The notes under the pieces were generated by a model, which saw only the letters and a program-made list of their open reading frames with translations, was not told the origin of the DNA and did not search any database. Positions 54,154-64,000 of a stretch of DNA of 64,000 bases are shown piece after piece. The position numbers were made by a program, and so were the translations under genes. The stretch's first letter is position 1; each line of letters starts with the position of its first letter. This DNA comes from Mumia sp. Pv4-285 (lineage in GTDB: Bacteria; Actinomycetota; Actinomycetes; Propionibacteriales; Nocardioidaceae), in NCBI RefSeq assembly GCF_041320275.1, contig NZ_CP162023.1, positions 1,860,001 through 1,924,000 on the forward strand, given 5' to 3'.

Positions 54154-55479
54154 ATGATCCGTCGCACCGACCTGCGGGACACCCCCGCGGGGACCAGTCG
54201 TGCCCAGTACCGTGCGCTGCTCCCGCGCGCACCGTTCGACGTCGAGGCGGCCGTCGCGGTCGTCCGTCCGATCGTCGAGGACGTACGACACCGTGGCGCG
54301 GATGCGGTGCTGGACGCGACCGAGCGCCTCGACCACGTGCGCCGCGAGACCATCGCGGTGCCGGCCGAGGAGATCGATGCCGCCCTCGAGTCGCTCGCGC
54401 CCGACGTGCGCGAGGCGCTGGAGGAGTCGATCGCGCGGCTGCGTACGACCTGCGAGGCGGAGCTGGAGCGCGACATCGTGACCGAGGTCGCGCCCGGGGC
54501 CCGTGTCGAGCGGCGGATCGTCCCGGTCGGCCGGGTCGGCCTGTACGTCCCCGGAGGTCTCGCGCCGCTGGTGTCGAGCGTCGTCATGAACACGGTCCCG
54601 GCCCAGGTCGCCGGGGTTCGCTCGCTGGCCCTGGCGACACCGCCGCAGCGCGAGTTCGGCGGCGCACCCCACCCGACCGTGCTCGCGGCGTGCGCGCTGC
54701 TCGGCGTCGAGGAGGTGTACGCCGTGGGCGGCGCTCAGGCGATCGCGATGTTCGCCTACGGCGCCGGACCGTGTGAGCCGGTCGACCTCGTGACCGGTCC
54801 GGGCAACATCTACGTGGTCGCGGCGAAGCGCCTCGTCCAGAGCGTGACCGGCATCGACTCCGAGGCCGGTCCCACCGAGATCGCGATCCTCGCCGACGAC
54901 ACGGCTGACGCAGGCTTCGTCGCCGCCGACCTGATCAGCCAGGCCGAGCACGACCCGCTCGCCGCCGCCGTGCTCGTCACGCCCAGCCCGGCGCTCGCCG
55001 ACGCGGTCGACGCCGAGCTGGCCCGTCAGGTGCCCGCCGCCAAGCACAACGAACGGATCGGCATCGCCCTGACCTCCCAGCAGTCGTCGACGGTGCTCGT
55101 CCGCGACGTCGACCAAGGGCTGGACGTCGTCAACGCCTACGCCGCGGAGCACCTCGAGATCCAGACCGCGGACGCTCCCGCCGTGGCCGCCCGGGTCGAG
55201 AACGCGGGTGCCGTGTTCGTCGGCAGCTGGGCGCCGGTCTCGCTGGGCGACTACACGGCGGGGTCCAACCACGTCCTCCCGACCGCAGGATGCGCCTGCC
55301 ACTCGTCGGGACTGTCGGTGCGCTCGTTCTGCAAGAGCATGCAGGTGGTCTCGTACGACGAGGCGGCGCTGCGTGAGGCGGGCCCTAAGGTCGTGGTGCT
55401 CGCCGAGGCCGAGGACCTCCCGTCGCACGGCACGGCTGTCTCGGTGCGCCTGGAGACGCCCGAGGGGAGCCTCTCGTGA
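54154..55479 (+). CDS. hisD: Histidinol dehydrogenase
   Basis: 441-residue NAD-dependent enzyme for the last two steps of histidine synthesis. [71 protein letters not shown] with metal-binding residues, [11 protein letters not shown] and [11 protein letters not shown] are all family motifs. First gene of the his operon on a leaderless message; GTGA overlap with hisC. Confidence 0.97.
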   Translation: MIRRTDLRDTPAGTSRAQYRALLPRAPFDVEAAVAVVRPIVEDVRHRGADAVLDATERLDHVRRETIAVPAEEIDAALESLAPDVREALEESIARLRTTCEAELERDIVTEVAPGARVERRIVPVGRVGLYVPGGLAPLVSSVVMNTVPAQVAGVRSLALATPPQREFGGAPHPTVLAACALLGVEEVYAVGGAQAIAMFAYGAGPCEPVDLVTGPGNIYVVAAKRLVQSVTGIDSEAGPTEIAILADDTADAGFVAADLISQAEHDPLAAAVLVTPSPALADAVDAELARQVPAAKHNERIGIALTSQQSSTVLVRDVDQGLDVVNAYAAEHLEIQTADAPAVAARVENAGAVFVGSWAPVSLGDYTAGSNHVLPTAGCACHSSGLSVRSFCKSMQVVSYDEAALREAGPKVVVLAEAEDLPSHGTAVSVRLETPEGSLS

Positions 55480-56588
55480 CCCTGCCTGAGTGGGTGCCGA
55501 TCCGCGACGACCTGCGCCCCTACGAGCCGTACGGCGCGCCGCAGCTCGACGTGCCGGTGCAGCTGAACGTCAACGAGAACCCGTACGGCCCGTCGAAGGC
55601 CACCGCGGACGACATCGCCGAGTCACTCCGGGTCGCGGCGACCGACCTCAACCGTTACCCCGACCGGGAGGCGTGGGCGCTGCGGACGGCGCTGGCCACC
55701 TACCTGGGCCACGGTCTCGGCCCCGACGCGGTGTGGGTGGCGAACGGCTCCAACGAGGTCATGCAGCAGATCCTGCAGGCCTTCGGCGGTCCCGGACGGA
55801 CGGCGGCGTCGTTCACGCCGACGTACTCGATGTACCCCGAGTACGCCCGCAACACCCACAGCCGCTGGATCACCGGCCGGCGTGCCGGCGACTTCACGTT
55901 CGACGCCGACGCGGCGCTCGAGCTGATCGCTCGCGAGCAGCCCGACGTGGTGCTGCTGGCGTCGCCGAACAACCCGACGGGTGAGTCGCTGTCGCTCGAC
56001 GCGGTCCGTGCCGTCTGCGACGCCGCCCCGGGCATCGTCGTACTGGACGAGGCGTACGCGGAGTTCCGTCGTCCCGGCACCCCGACCGCGCTGTCGGTGC
56101 TGGCGGACTACCCGCGGCTGATCGTGACGCGGACGATGAGCAAGGCGTTCGCCTTCGCGGGCGGGCGCCTCGGCTACCTTGCGGCCGACCCGGCGATCGT
56201 GGACGCGCTGCGGATCGTGCGCCTCCCGTACCACGTCTCGACCGTCACGCAGACCGTCGCGCTCGCCGCGCTGCGCCACGCCGACGAGATGCTGGCGCGG
56301 GTCGCCGATCTGCGCGAGACCCGCGACGAGACCGCGCAGTGGCTGCGCGAGCAGGGACTCGCGGTGGTGGACTCCGACGCGAACTTCGTCCTGTTCGGCA
56401 CGTTCGCCGACCGCCACGCGGTGTGGCAGGACCTGCTCGACCACGGTGTCCTGATCCGGGAGACGGGGCCCGACGGCTGGCTGCGCGTGAGCGTGGGCAC
56501 GCCCGAGGAGATGACGGCGTTCCGCGAGGCGTTCCTCGCGGTGCGCGAGCAGGGAGCGGCCCTGCGCGACGAGGAGGAGCAGGCATGA
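55476..56588 (+). CDS. hisC: Histidinol-phosphate aminotransferase
   Basis: 370-residue class I/II PLP aminotransferase. [69 protein letters not shown] and [17 protein letters not shown] with the PLP Lys. Overlaps hisD by 4 nt and hisB by 4 nt (ATGA), implying coupled translation. Confidence 0.96.
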   Translation: MTLPEWVPIRDDLRPYEPYGAPQLDVPVQLNVNENPYGPSKATADDIAESLRVAATDLNRYPDREAWALRTALATYLGHGLGPDAVWVANGSNEVMQQILQAFGGPGRTAASFTPTYSMYPEYARNTHSRWITGRRAGDFTFDADAALELIAREQPDVVLLASPNNPTGESLSLDAVRAVCDAAPGIVVLDEAYAEFRRPGTPTALSVLADYPRLIVTRTMSKAFAFAGGRLGYLAADPAIVDALRIVRLPYHVSTVTQTVALAALRHADEMLARVADLRETRDETAQWLREQGLAVVDSDANFVLFGTFADRHAVWQDLLDHGVLIRETGPDGWLRVSVGTPEEMTAFREAFLAVREQGAALRDEEEQA

Positions 56589-57205
56589 CGACGATCGAGA
56601 GCACCGGCCCGCGTCGCGCGCGCGTCGAGCGGAAGACGTCGGAGTCGCACGTGCGCGTGGAGGTCGATCTCGACGGCACGGGAGCGCACGACATCTCCAC
56701 CGGAGTCGGCTTCTACGACCACATGCTGACGGCGCTGTCGCGGCACTCGCTGATCGACCTCACCGTCCGGGCCGAGGGCGACCTGCACATCGATGCGCAC
56801 CACACGGTCGAGGACACCGCGATCTGCATCGGCGAGGCGATCCGGACGGCGCTCGGCGACAAGGCAGGCATCCGTCGGTACGGCGACGCGCTGGTTCCGC
56901 TCGACGAGGCCCTCGCCCAAGCGGTCGTCGATGTCTCCGGCCGCCCGTACTTCGTCCACACCGGCGAGCCCGACTCGCAGGTGACGGTCGTCATCGGCGG
57001 CCAGTACAGCGGCTCGCTCACCCAGCACGTGCTCGAGTCCCTGGCGCACCACGCGGGGCTCACCATGCACGTCACGCTGCTGTCGGGACGCGATCCGCAC
57101 CACATCGCGGAGGCCCAGTACAAGGCGGTCGCCCGCGCCCTGCGCCAGGCGGTCGCGATCGACCCGCGGGAGACGGGCGTGCCGAGCACCAAGGGAGCGC
57201 TCTAG
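56585..57205 (+). CDS. hisB: Imidazoleglycerol-phosphate dehydratase
   Basis: 206-residue Mn-dependent dehydratase in its monofunctional form (no phosphatase domain). Metal-binding repeats [16 protein letters not shown] and [17 protein letters not shown], then GRPYFVHTG and [18 protein letters not shown]. Chosen ATG 56585 overlaps the hisC stop. Confidence 0.96.
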   Translation: MTTIESTGPRRARVERKTSESHVRVEVDLDGTGAHDISTGVGFYDHMLTALSRHSLIDLTVRAEGDLHIDAHHTVEDTAICIGEAIRTALGDKAGIRRYGDALVPLDEALAQAVVDVSGRPYFVHTGEPDSQVTVVIGGQYSGSLTQHVLESLAHHAGLTMHVTLLSGRDPHHIAEAQYKAVARALRQAVAIDPRETGVPSTKGAL

Positions 57206-57841
57206 GTGGCGGCGGGAGTCGCAGTCCTCGACTACGGGTCCGGCAACCTCCGCTCGGCCGTGCGTGCGCTCGAGCGAGCCGGCGCCGACGTGACACTGAC
57301 GTCGGACTTCGACACCGCCCTGGAGGCCGACGGGCTCGTCGTGCCCGGGGTCGGCGCCTATGCGGCGTGCATGACCGGCCTGCGCTCTGTCCGCGGTGAG
57401 CAGGTGATCGGACGTCGGCTCGCCGGTGGGCGTCCCGTCCTCGGGATCTGCGTCGGGATGCAGATCCTCTTCGAGACCGGCATCGAGCACGGGGTCACCA
57501 CTGCGGGCTGCGGCGAGTGGCCGGGGACGGTCGAGCGGATCGAGGCCGACATCGTGCCGCACATGGGCTGGAACACCGTCGAGGTGCCGGACGGTTCGGT
57601 GCTGTTCGACGGGATCGCGGACGAGCGGTTCTACTTCGTCCACTCGTACGGCGTACGCCGCTGGGAGCTCGAGGAGGCCCACCCGGCGATGCCGGCTCGG
57701 GTCACGTGGGCTTCGTACGGCGGTGACCGCTTCGTGGCTGCGGTCGAGAACGGCCCGCTGTCGGCGACGCAGTTCCACCCCGAGAAGTCCGGCGACGCCG
57801 GTGCCGCGCTGCTGCGCAACTGGGTGGGCTCCCTCTCCTGA
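57206..57841 (+). CDS. hisH: Imidazole glycerol phosphate synthase, glutaminase subunit
   Basis: 211-residue class I glutamine amidotransferase partner of His[21 protein letters not shown], nucleophile in [14 protein letters not shown] (Cys82), [26 protein letters not shown] and [12 protein letters not shown] (catalytic His/Glu). GTG start directly abuts the hisB stop. HisF is 2.1 kb downstream, behind an unrelated oxidoreductase gene. Confidence 0.96.
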   Translation: MAAGVAVLDYGSGNLRSAVRALERAGADVTLTSDFDTALEADGLVVPGVGAYAACMTGLRSVRGEQVIGRRLAGGRPVLGICVGMQILFETGIEHGVTTAGCGEWPGTVERIEADIVPHMGWNTVEVPDGSVLFDGIADERFYFVHSYGVRRWELEEAHPAMPARVTWASYGGDRFVAAVENGPLSATQFHPEKSGDAGAALLRNWVGSLS

Positions 57842-57842
57842 C

Positions 57843-57857
57843 CGCGAGTCTCTCGCG
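57843..57857 (+). terminator. Weak candidate hairpin after hisH
   Basis: CGCGAG-TCT-CTCGCG immediately after the hisH stop. Short and without T-run; may separate hisDCBH from the following genes. Confidence 0.3.
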
Positions 57858-57904
57858 ATGTGATCGGGGCGCGCGAAACCCTGGTCGGTCGCACGACGCG
57901 TCCC

Positions 57905-57910
57905 TATCGT
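57905..57910 (+). promoter_or_regulatory. -10 box of leaderless promoter, molybdopterin oxidoreductase
   Basis: TATCGT, 7 nt before ATG 57918. Confidence 0.5.
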
Positions 57911-57917
57911 CGCGGGC

Positions 57918-59159
57918 ATGTCGCCGGATCCGAGCCAGACGCCTTTCGCCCGCCGAGACGTGCTGCGGCTCGGAGCAGGGGCGGCCGCCGCGGTGGTCGC
58001 CGCCCGGGCTCTGGGCCACGCACCCGCCGGCGCCGTACCCGCCGCGGCGCCGTCCATCGCCCCTGCCTCGGCCGGCCCGATCGTCAAGCCGCTGCCGCCC
58101 GAGTGGTTCGTCCCGTACGGCACCAACGCGGAGATGCGCTGGGACTCCGTCGACCCTCGCCGCTACCTGACCTCCGCGGACCGTCTCTTCGTCCGCAACC
58201 ACACGAGCACGCCGGCGATCGACCCGCGGACGTGGGAGCTGCGGGTTCACGGCGACGGACTCGCCGACCCTCGGACCCACGACCGCGCGCACGTGCTGAC
58301 GTACCGAGACCTTCTCCGGTTGCCCGCCCGCACCGTCACCACGGTGCTCGAGTGCACCGGCAACGGGCGGAGCCTCTTCGCGACCCAGCAGGGTACGCCC
58401 GCCAGCGGCACCCCCTGGCAGCTGGGCGCGGTCGGCACGTCGCGCTGGACCGGCGTGCCGCTGTCGCTGGTGCTGCGCCGGCTCGAGCTGCGCAGCGACG
58501 CGGTCGACGTGCAGGCCGTCGGGCTGGATGCGCCGTACGTGACCGGGGGAGTCGACTACGGACGCGTACGCCGTCCGTTCCCGCTCGCGAAGGCGTTGGA
58601 CGACGCGCTGCTCGTGTACGCGCTGAACGGACGACCGCTCCCGCCCGACCACGGCTTCCCCGTACGCCTGCTCCTGCCGGGTTGGGTCGGGATCGCGAAC
58701 GTCAAGTGGCTCGGCGAGCTCGAGGTGTCCCGGGAGCCGTTGTCCTCGCCGTGGAACACGAAGTGGTACCGGATGACCGGCCCCGACTACCCGGTGGACT
58801 CGCCGCCGCTGACGGTGACCCCGGTGAAGTCCGCCTTCGAGCTCGCACCGGGCGCCGAGCTGCGCGCGCGGCGCCGTACGGTCCTCACCGGGCGCTCGTG
58901 GTCCGGTGCCGCACCGGTCGTACGCGTCGACGTCAGCACCGACGGCGGCGAGTCGTGGAGCCGCGCCCGGACCCGGCGCACGCACGGCAGCGGGTGGACG
59001 CAGTGGTCGCTTCCGTGGCGGCCGCGGAGCACCGGCGAGCACGTCCTCCTCGCCCGTGCGACCGACGCCGCGGGTCGCACGCAGCCGGACCGTGTGCCCT
59101 TCAACGACGGCGGCTACTTCTTCTCCGCGGTCGTCCGGCACCCGGTCGCCGTGGCCTGA
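57918..59159 (+). CDS. Tat-exported sulfite oxidase-family molybdopterin oxidoreductase
   Basis: 413-residue enzyme. N-terminal Tat signal: [20 protein letters not shown] with the twin Arg at 12-13. The catalytic domain has LECTGNGRS with Cys146 as the expected Mo ligand, and [21 protein letters not shown], typical of the sulfite oxidase/YedY-like family; a C-terminal Mo-co dimerisation domain (about 285-400) starts near [10 protein letters not shown]. No heme domain, so an unknown redox partner is needed. Its substrate (sulfite or an oxidised sulfur compound) is not certain. It sits inside the his cluster but has its own leaderless promoter. Confidence 0.9.
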   Translation: MSPDPSQTPFARRDVLRLGAGAAAAVVAARALGHAPAGAVPAAAPSIAPASAGPIVKPLPPEWFVPYGTNAEMRWDSVDPRRYLTSADRLFVRNHTSTPAIDPRTWELRVHGDGLADPRTHDRAHVLTYRDLLRLPARTVTTVLECTGNGRSLFATQQGTPASGTPWQLGAVGTSRWTGVPLSLVLRRLELRSDAVDVQAVGLDAPYVTGGVDYGRVRRPFPLAKALDDALLVYALNGRPLPPDHGFPVRLLLPGWVGIANVKWLGELEVSREPLSSPWNTKWYRMTGPDYPVDSPPLTVTPVKSAFELAPGAELRARRRTVLTGRSWSGAAPVVRVDVSTDGGESWSRARTRRTHGSGWTQWSLPWRPRSTGEHVLLARATDAAGRTQPDRVPFNDGGYFFSAVVRHPVAVA

Positions 59160-59210
59160 GCCGCAGCATCCCGAAGGCTGGTCCCGACGAACGCCGTCAG
59201 TGGGGGTCAG

Positions 59211-59216
59211 TACGAT
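59211..59216 (+). promoter_or_regulatory. -10 box of leaderless hisA(priA) promoter
   Basis: TACGAT, 7 nt before GTG 59224. Confidence 0.5.
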
Positions 59217-59223
59217 CGAGGAC

Positions 59224-59973
59224 GTGACCACCACGCTCGAGCTCCTTCCCGCTGTCGACGTCATCGAGGGACGGGCCGTCCAGCTCGTGCAGGGGGTGGC
59301 CGGCTCCGAGAAGACGTTCGGCGACCCGCTCGAGGCGGCGCTCCGCTGGCAGGAGGGCGGCTCCGAGTGGCTGCATCTCGTCGACCTCGACGCCGCGTTC
59401 GGGCGGGGTTCCAACGCGGAGCTGCTCGCGCAGATCGTGGCGTCCGTGGACATGTCGGTCGAGATGTCGGGCGGCATCCGCGACGACGAGACGCTCGACC
59501 GCGCGATGGCGACCGGCTGCCGTCGCGTCAACATCGGCACGGCCGCCCTCGAGAACCCCGAGTGGTGCGCGAAGGCCATCGCCACGTACGGCGACCGGGT
59601 CGCAGTCGGCCTCGACGTCCGCGGCCGAACCCTCGCTGCGCGCGGCTGGACCCGCGAGGGAGGCGACCTGTACGAGGTGCTGGCGCGCCTCGACGCCGAG
59701 GGCTGTGCGCGCTACGTCGTCACCGACGTCAACAAGGACGGCATGCTCCAAGGTCCCAACCTCGACCTGTTGCGCGAGGTGTGCGCCGCGACCGACCGGC
59801 CTGTCGTGGCCTCCGGTGGAGTGACGACCCTCGACGACCTTCGGGCCATCGCCGGGCTCGTCGACCTCGGCGTCGAGGGTGCGATCATCGGCACCGCGCT
59901 GTACGCCGGCAACTTCACGCTGCCGGAGGCCCTCGCAGCCGTCGCCGAGGTGCCGCGGGGCAACGCCTCGTGA
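59224..59973 (+). CDS. hisA: Phosphoribosyl isomerase PriA (HisA, possibly also TrpF)
   Basis: 249-residue (beta-alpha)8-barrel isomerase of histidine synthesis. [18 protein letters not shown] with the catalytic Asp, [34 protein letters not shown] and [20 protein letters not shown] with the second Asp. In actinobacteria this protein (PriA) usually also serves tryptophan synthesis in place of TrpF; whether that holds here depends on a separate trpF elsewhere. GTG 59224 follows a leaderless box. GTGA overlap with hisF. Confidence 0.95.
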   Translation: MTTTLELLPAVDVIEGRAVQLVQGVAGSEKTFGDPLEAALRWQEGGSEWLHLVDLDAAFGRGSNAELLAQIVASVDMSVEMSGGIRDDETLDRAMATGCRRVNIGTAALENPEWCAKAIATYGDRVAVGLDVRGRTLAARGWTREGGDLYEVLARLDAEGCARYVVTDVNKDGMLQGPNLDLLREVCAATDRPVVASGGVTTLDDLRAIAGLVDLGVEGAIIGTALYAGNFTLPEALAAVAEVPRGNAS

Positions 59974-60746
59974 CCCTGGCAGTCCGGGTCATCCCGTGCC
60001 TCGACGTCGACGCCGGTCGGGTCGTCAAGGGCGTCAACTTCGTCGACCTCCGCGACGCCGGAGACCCGGTCGAGATGGCCCGTGTCTACGACGCCGAGGG
60101 CGCCGACGAGCTGACGTTCCTCGACATCACCGCATCATCCGACGCCCGCGCCACCACGTACGAGGTCGTGTCGACGACCGCCGAGCAGGTCTTCATCCCG
60201 TTGACCGTCGGCGGCGGCGTCCGCGCTGTGGAGGACGTCGACCGCCTGCTGCGTGCGGGTGCCGACAAGGTGGGCGTCAACACGGCCGCCCTCCAGCGAC
60301 CCGAGCTGATCGCCGAGATCGCCGAGCGCTTCGGCAACCAGGTCCTCGTGCTGAGCGTCGACGCGCGCCGCGCCGACGACCAGCCGTCCGGATTCGAGGT
60401 CACGACGCACGGCGGCCGCCGGTCAGCAGGCCGCGACGCGATCGCCTGGGTCCGCACGGCGACGGAGCTCGGCATCGGCGAGGTGCTGCTCAACTCGATG
60501 GACGCCGACGGCACCCGAGACGGCTTCGACCTCGCGATGATCCGGGCGGCCCGTGCCGTCACCCACGTCCCGCTGATCGCGAGCGGCGGAGCGGGCACGC
60601 CGCAGCACTTCTGCGAAGCCGTCGACGCCGGCGCCGACGCACTCCTCGCTGCCAGCGTCTTCCACTTCGGCGTCCTCACGGTCGGTGAGGTCAAGGACGC
60701 GCTGCGCGCGGCAGGGCACGTCGTGAGAACTAGCAGCGCGCGGTGA
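59970..60746 (+). CDS. hisF: Imidazole glycerol phosphate synthase, cyclase subunit
   Basis: 258-residue (beta-alpha)8-barrel cyclase that receives ammonia from His[31 protein letters not shown] (catalytic Asp), [60 protein letters not shown] and [33 protein letters not shown]. Overlaps hisA and the first exporter gene by 4 nt each. Confidence 0.97.
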   Translation: MTLAVRVIPCLDVDAGRVVKGVNFVDLRDAGDPVEMARVYDAEGADELTFLDITASSDARATTYEVVSTTAEQVFIPLTVGGGVRAVEDVDRLLRAGADKVGVNTAALQRPELIAEIAERFGNQVLVLSVDARRADDQPSGFEVTTHGGRRSAGRDAIAWVRTATELGIGEVLLNSMDADGTRDGFDLAMIRAARAVTHVPLIASGGAGTPQHFCEAVDAGADALLAASVFHFGVLTVGEVKDALRAAGHVVRTSSAR

Positions 60747-62527
60747 GCGCGGTCCGTCCGACCCGCAGCATCACCCGCCGTGGCTTCGGCATCATCGGGA
60801 CCGGTGTCGCACAGGAGAAGCGCCGCTTCTCGATCGCCGTCGTGGGCTCGATCGTCTACGGCGCGATGACCGTGGCCGACGCATGGGTCCTCGGCTGGGC
60901 CACCGACCACGTCGTCATCCCGTCGTTCCGGGACGGCGAGATCGCCACCGGCGCCGCGGTCGTCGCCTTCCTGCTCTTCATGTCGGTCGCGCTGCTGCGT
61001 GCCTGGGGCGTGATCGTACGGCGCCTGGTCGGTGGCATCGTCTACTACCGGCTCGTGGCGTCGTACCGGCGCCAGGTCACGCGCCGCTACCTCGCCCTGC
61101 CGATGCGGTGGCACTCCACGCACCCGACGGGGCAGCTGCTGTCCAACGCGAACGCCGACGTCGAGGCCACCTGGTCGGTGATGATGCCCCTGCCGATGGC
61201 CGTCGGCGTCCTCGCGATGCTGGTCACCGCGGTGATCGCGATGCTCACCGCGGACGTCGTCCTCACCGTGGTCGGCCTCGTGGTCTTCCCGCTGCTGTTC
61301 GCCATCAACGTCGGCTACCAGCGGATCCTCTCGCCCCGGGTGACCCACGCCCAGGAGCTGCGCGGACGCGTCAGCGCGGTCGCGCACGAGTCCTTCGACG
61401 GCGCGCTGGTCGTCAAGACGCTCGGGCGCGAGGCGGAGGAGACGACGCGCTTCACCGCGATGGCCGAGGAGCTGCGCGACGCCAACGTCGCCGCGGGCCG
61501 TGTGAGGTCCGTGTTCGACCCCGTGATCGAGATGCTCCCCAACCTCGGCGTGCTGGTGGTGGTCGTGCTGGGAGTCGAGCGAGCCCTCGCGGGTGACATC
61601 GACGCCGGTGCAGTCGTCCAGGTCGCCTACCTCTTCACGGTGGTGGGCTTCCCCGTCCGCGCCTTCGGCTGGGTCCTGGGCGAGCTGCCGCGCACGGTCG
61701 TCGGCTGGGACCGTATCCAGGCCGTGCTGACTGCGACCGGCGACATGCCGTACGGACGCGACCGCCTGCCCGGCACGGGCGCCGTCCGCGTCGACCTCGA
61801 CGGGGTCGCATACGCGTACGTCCCAGGAAGGCCGGTCCTCGACGGTGTCGACGTGACGCTCCGTCCTGGCACGGTGACTGCGGTGGTCGGGCTCACCGGG
61901 TCCGGCAAGAGCACGCTCGCCTCGCTGCTGGACCGGCTCGTCGACCCCGACACCGGCACGATCTGCCTCGACGGCGTCGACATCGCCTCCCTCACCCACG
62001 AGGCGCTCGCCGACGCGGTCGCCCTCGTGCCGCAGCACACCTTCATCTTCGACGACACCGTGCGCGACAACATCACCCTCGGCGCGGACGTCGACGACGA
62101 CCGCCTCCGTGCGGTGCTCGACCTGACCCAGGCGAGCGAGTTCGTCGATGCGCTCCCCGACGGCACAGCCACGCAGCTGGGAGAGCGGGGCACCACGCTC
62201 TCCGGGGGCCAGCGGCAGCGTCTCGCGCTGGCCCGCGCGCTGGTGCGCGACCCGCGGCTGCTGATCCTCGACGACGCCACGAGCGCCCTGGACCCCGACG
62301 TCGAACGCCGCATCCTCACCGCGCTGGCAAGCTCGACCGCCTCTGGCGACGGGCCGACGGTGTTCGTCGTCGCCTACCGCAAGGCCACCATCGCGCTCGC
62401 CGACGAGGTGCTGTTCCTGCGCCACGGTTGCATCGTCGACCGCGGGACGCACGCCGAGCTCGTCGAGCGGTCGCCCGAGTACGCCGACATCGTGCAGGCC
62501 TACGACCGGACGAGGGAGGCGTCATGA
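60743..62527 (+). CDS. ABC exporter half-transporter 1 (degenerate ATP site)
   Basis: 594-residue type IV ABC exporter: six transmembrane helices (about 1-310), then a nucleotide-binding domain with Walker [11 protein letters not shown], signature [15 protein letters not shown] and Walker [16 protein letters not shown]. The catalytic Glu after Walker B is Asp here (LDDATSALD), the mark of the degenerate site in heterodimeric exporters. GTGA overlap with hisF and ATGA overlap with the second exporter gene. Substrate unknown. Confidence 0.93.
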   Translation: MSAVRPTRSITRRGFGIIGTGVAQEKRRFSIAVVGSIVYGAMTVADAWVLGWATDHVVIPSFRDGEIATGAAVVAFLLFMSVALLRAWGVIVRRLVGGIVYYRLVASYRRQVTRRYLALPMRWHSTHPTGQLLSNANADVEATWSVMMPLPMAVGVLAMLVTAVIAMLTADVVLTVVGLVVFPLLFAINVGYQRILSPRVTHAQELRGRVSAVAHESFDGALVVKTLGREAEETTRFTAMAEELRDANVAAGRVRSVFDPVIEMLPNLGVLVVVVLGVERALAGDIDAGAVVQVAYLFTVVGFPVRAFGWVLGELPRTVVGWDRIQAVLTATGDMPYGRDRLPGTGAVRVDLDGVAYAYVPGRPVLDGVDVTLRPGTVTAVVGLTGSGKSTLASLLDRLVDPDTGTICLDGVDIASLTHEALADAVALVPQHTFIFDDTVRDNITLGADVDDDRLRAVLDLTQASEFVDALPDGTATQLGERGTTLSGGQRQRLALARALVRDPRLLILDDATSALDPDVERRILTALASSTASGDGPTVFVVAYRKATIALADEVLFLRHGCIVDRGTHAELVERSPEYADIVQAYDRTREAS

Positions 62528-64000
62528 GCATCGGGTCGCGATCAGGCCCCGTGCCGCTTCCCGTCCCCGGTCTGGAGACACCGCGGGAGGGTGGGCTGGC
62601 CGTGCTGCGGCGTGGCTTCGCGCTGTCGCCGGCGCTGTCGCGCGGCCTGCCGTTGACGCTCCTGCTGGCAGCCCTCAGCACGGTCGGTGGTGCCGTGGTG
62701 CCGATCGTCGTCCAGGTCGCGATCGACCAGGGGCTCAGCGCCGAGGGCGGCCCGGACGAGGGCGTCGTGCTGCGGTGGAGTGCCCTCGCCGCCGCGATCG
62801 TCGTGATCACGGGCTTCTGTGCCTCCGTCATGAAGGTCCGGCTGTTCACCGCCAGCGAGCGGGGGCTCGCCGAGCTGCGGGTGAAGGCCTTCCGGCACGT
62901 GCACGACCTCTCCGTGCTCACCCAGAACCGTGAGCGCCGCGGCGCGCTCGTCTCGCGCGTGACGTCCGACATCGACCAGGTGTCGTTGTTCCTGCAGTTC
63001 AACGGGATCACGTTCGTCACCAGCATCGGTCAGGTGCTGGTCGCGACCGTCGTCATGCTGTTCTACAGCTGGCAGCTCACGGCCGTCGTGTGGGTGTGCT
63101 TCCTGCCGCTCGTGGTCACGCTGATCGTCCTGCAGGGTCACATGTCGCGCGCGTACGACAAGGTGCGGGCGACGGTCGGAGGCATGCTCGGCGTGATCGC
63201 CGAGCCCGTGGTCGGCGCCTCGGTGGTGCGGTCGTACGCGGTGGAGCAGCGCACGCAGCGTCGCATCGACGAGGCGATCGACGTCAACCTCCGTGCCAAC
63301 GTGCGGGCCCAGCGCATCGTCGCCGGCACGTTCGCCTCGGCGGGCATCGCCAGCGGCCTCGCCAACGCCGCGGTGATCGTCGTGGGCGTGATGCTCGGGG
63401 TCGCCGGCGACCTCACCCTCGGCGGGGTCGTCGCGTTCGCCTTCCTCGTGTCGTTGTTCGTGGGTCCGGTGCAGTCGGCGACGCAGGTCCTCACCGATGC
63501 CCAGAACGCGATCTCGTCGTGGCGGCGCGTGATCGAGATCCTCGACACGCCGGCCGACGTCCGCGACCCCGGTGACCGTGCGGTCCCGTTGCCGAAGGGC
63601 GCGCTGGAGGTCGCCTTCGAGCACGTCCGGTTCGCCTATCCCGAGGGCCCCGACGTGCTGCACGACGTCGACGTCGTCGTCCCGGCCCGCCAGCGGGTGG
63701 CGGTCGTGGGTGAGACGGGATCGGGCAAGAGCACCTTCGCCAAGCTCCTCACTCGACTGTCCGACCCGAGCGCGGGCACCGTGTGCCTCGACGGGGTCGA
63801 CCTGCGCGAGATCGGGTTCGCCGACCTCCGCTCACGCGTCGTGATGGTGCCGCAGGAGGGCTTCCTCTTCGACGCGTCGCTGGCGGAGAACCTCCGCTAC
63901 GGCGACCTCCACGCCTCGCGCGAGCAGATGCGGGAGGCGTTCACCGCGCTCGGCATCGACGACTGGTACGCGACCCTTCCCGACGGCCTCGACACCGAGG
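62524..64000 (+). CDS. ABC exporter half-transporter 2 (3' end outside window)
   Basis: At least 492 residues, cut by the window end. Six transmembrane helices (about 40-330), then the nucleotide-binding domain with Walker A VGETGSGKSTFAKLL and Q-loop VVMVPQEGFLFDASLAENLRYG. The signature and Walker B motifs lie beyond the window, so its catalytic Glu cannot be checked. Partner of the preceding half-transporter by a 4-nt overlap, expected to form the heterodimer. Confidence 0.93.
   Translation, partial: MSIGSRSGPVPLPVPGLETPREGGLAVLRRGFALSPALSRGLPLTLLLAALSTVGGAVVPIVVQVAIDQGLSAEGGPDEGVVLRWSALAAAIVVITGFCASVMKVRLFTASERGLAELRVKAFRHVHDLSVLTQNRERRGALVSRVTSDIDQVSLFLQFNGITFVTSIGQVLVATVVMLFYSWQLTAVVWVCFLPLVVTLIVLQGHMSRAYDKVRATVGGMLGVIAEPVVGASVVRSYAVEQRTQRRIDEAIDVNLRANVRAQRIVAGTFASAGIASGLANAAVIVVGVMLGVAGDLTLGGVVAFAFLVSLFVGPVQSATQVLTDAQNAISSWRRVIEILDTPADVRDPGDRAVPLPKGALEVAFEHVRFAYPEGPDVLHDVDVVVPARQRVAVVGETGSGKSTFAKLLTRLSDPSAGTVCLDGVDLREIGFADLRSRVVMVPQEGFLFDASLAENLRYGDLHASREQMREAFTALGIDDWYATLPDGLDTE

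Overview
The window is a 64-kb chromosomal segment of a high-GC Gram-positive bacterium (Actinomycetota). Strong G/C bias at third codon positions, GTG starts, GTGA/ATGA gene overlaps, a PASTA kinase beside polyprenyl synthase and MTHFR genes, a DUF3040 gene beside mraZ, Wag31/DivIVA, PriA-type HisA and an actinobacterial ileS T-box all point there. Gene order resembles both Streptomyces (MacRS-like two-component pair, phosphofructokinase, aroG) and Mycobacterium (aroG, pknL, Rv2175c, idsA2, metF-like, dcw). A Nocardioidaceae-like host is my best guess, by inference only. I see no rRNA, tRNA, IS element, prophage or CRISPR array; this is core genome.

Layout. 1-5.4 kb: two-component pair (kinase cut by the window edge), a PPi-type phosphofructokinase, class II DAHP synthase, flavin-reductase-like protein and PdxY. 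5.4-15.5 kb: EamA permease, endonuclease IV, PknL-type kinase, its small HTH neighbour, polyprenyl diphosphate synthase, MTHFR, a flavin oxidoreductase, a YbaK-type deacylase, an L,D-transpeptidase and a DUF3040 protein. 15.6-20.1 kb: MoxR, DUF58 and a transglutaminase-like membrane protein, divergent from the dcw cluster. 20.3-39.6 kb: full dcw cluster (mraZ, rsmH, ftsL, ftsI, murE, murF, mraY, murD, ftsW, murG, murC, ftsQ, a small membrane gene, ftsZ, pgeF, yggS, sepF, yggT, wag31), closed by a strong terminator. 39.7-43.7 kb: T-box-controlled ileS plus a GNAT gene. 43.8-50.6 kb: a lysine-rich DksA/TraR protein, lspA, rluD, dnaE and a membrane protein. 50.7-54.1 kb: an Rv2629/Balon-like ribosome factor and three minus-strand genes. 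54.1-64 kb: hisD-C-B-H, a Tat-exported molybdopterin oxidoreductase, hisA(priA)-hisF and a heterodimeric ABC exporter cut by the window end.

Regulation is unusually readable. At least 15 genes have a TANNNT -10 box exactly 6-7 nt before the start codon, so their mRNAs should be leaderless. mraZ has eight GTGGNG boxes, four in perfect 10-bp phase across its -35/-10 promoter. ftsZ has a palindrome in a 19-bp promoter spacer, as MerR-family activators use. mraZ-rsmH holds a structured leader, and ileS a T-box with a legible AUC specifier.

No new defence or mobile system was found. The least ordinary items are the GVHH-variant IleRS, the GGQ-lacking Balon-like protein, the histone-tail DksA fusion, the extended MraZ-box array and the leaderless promoters.
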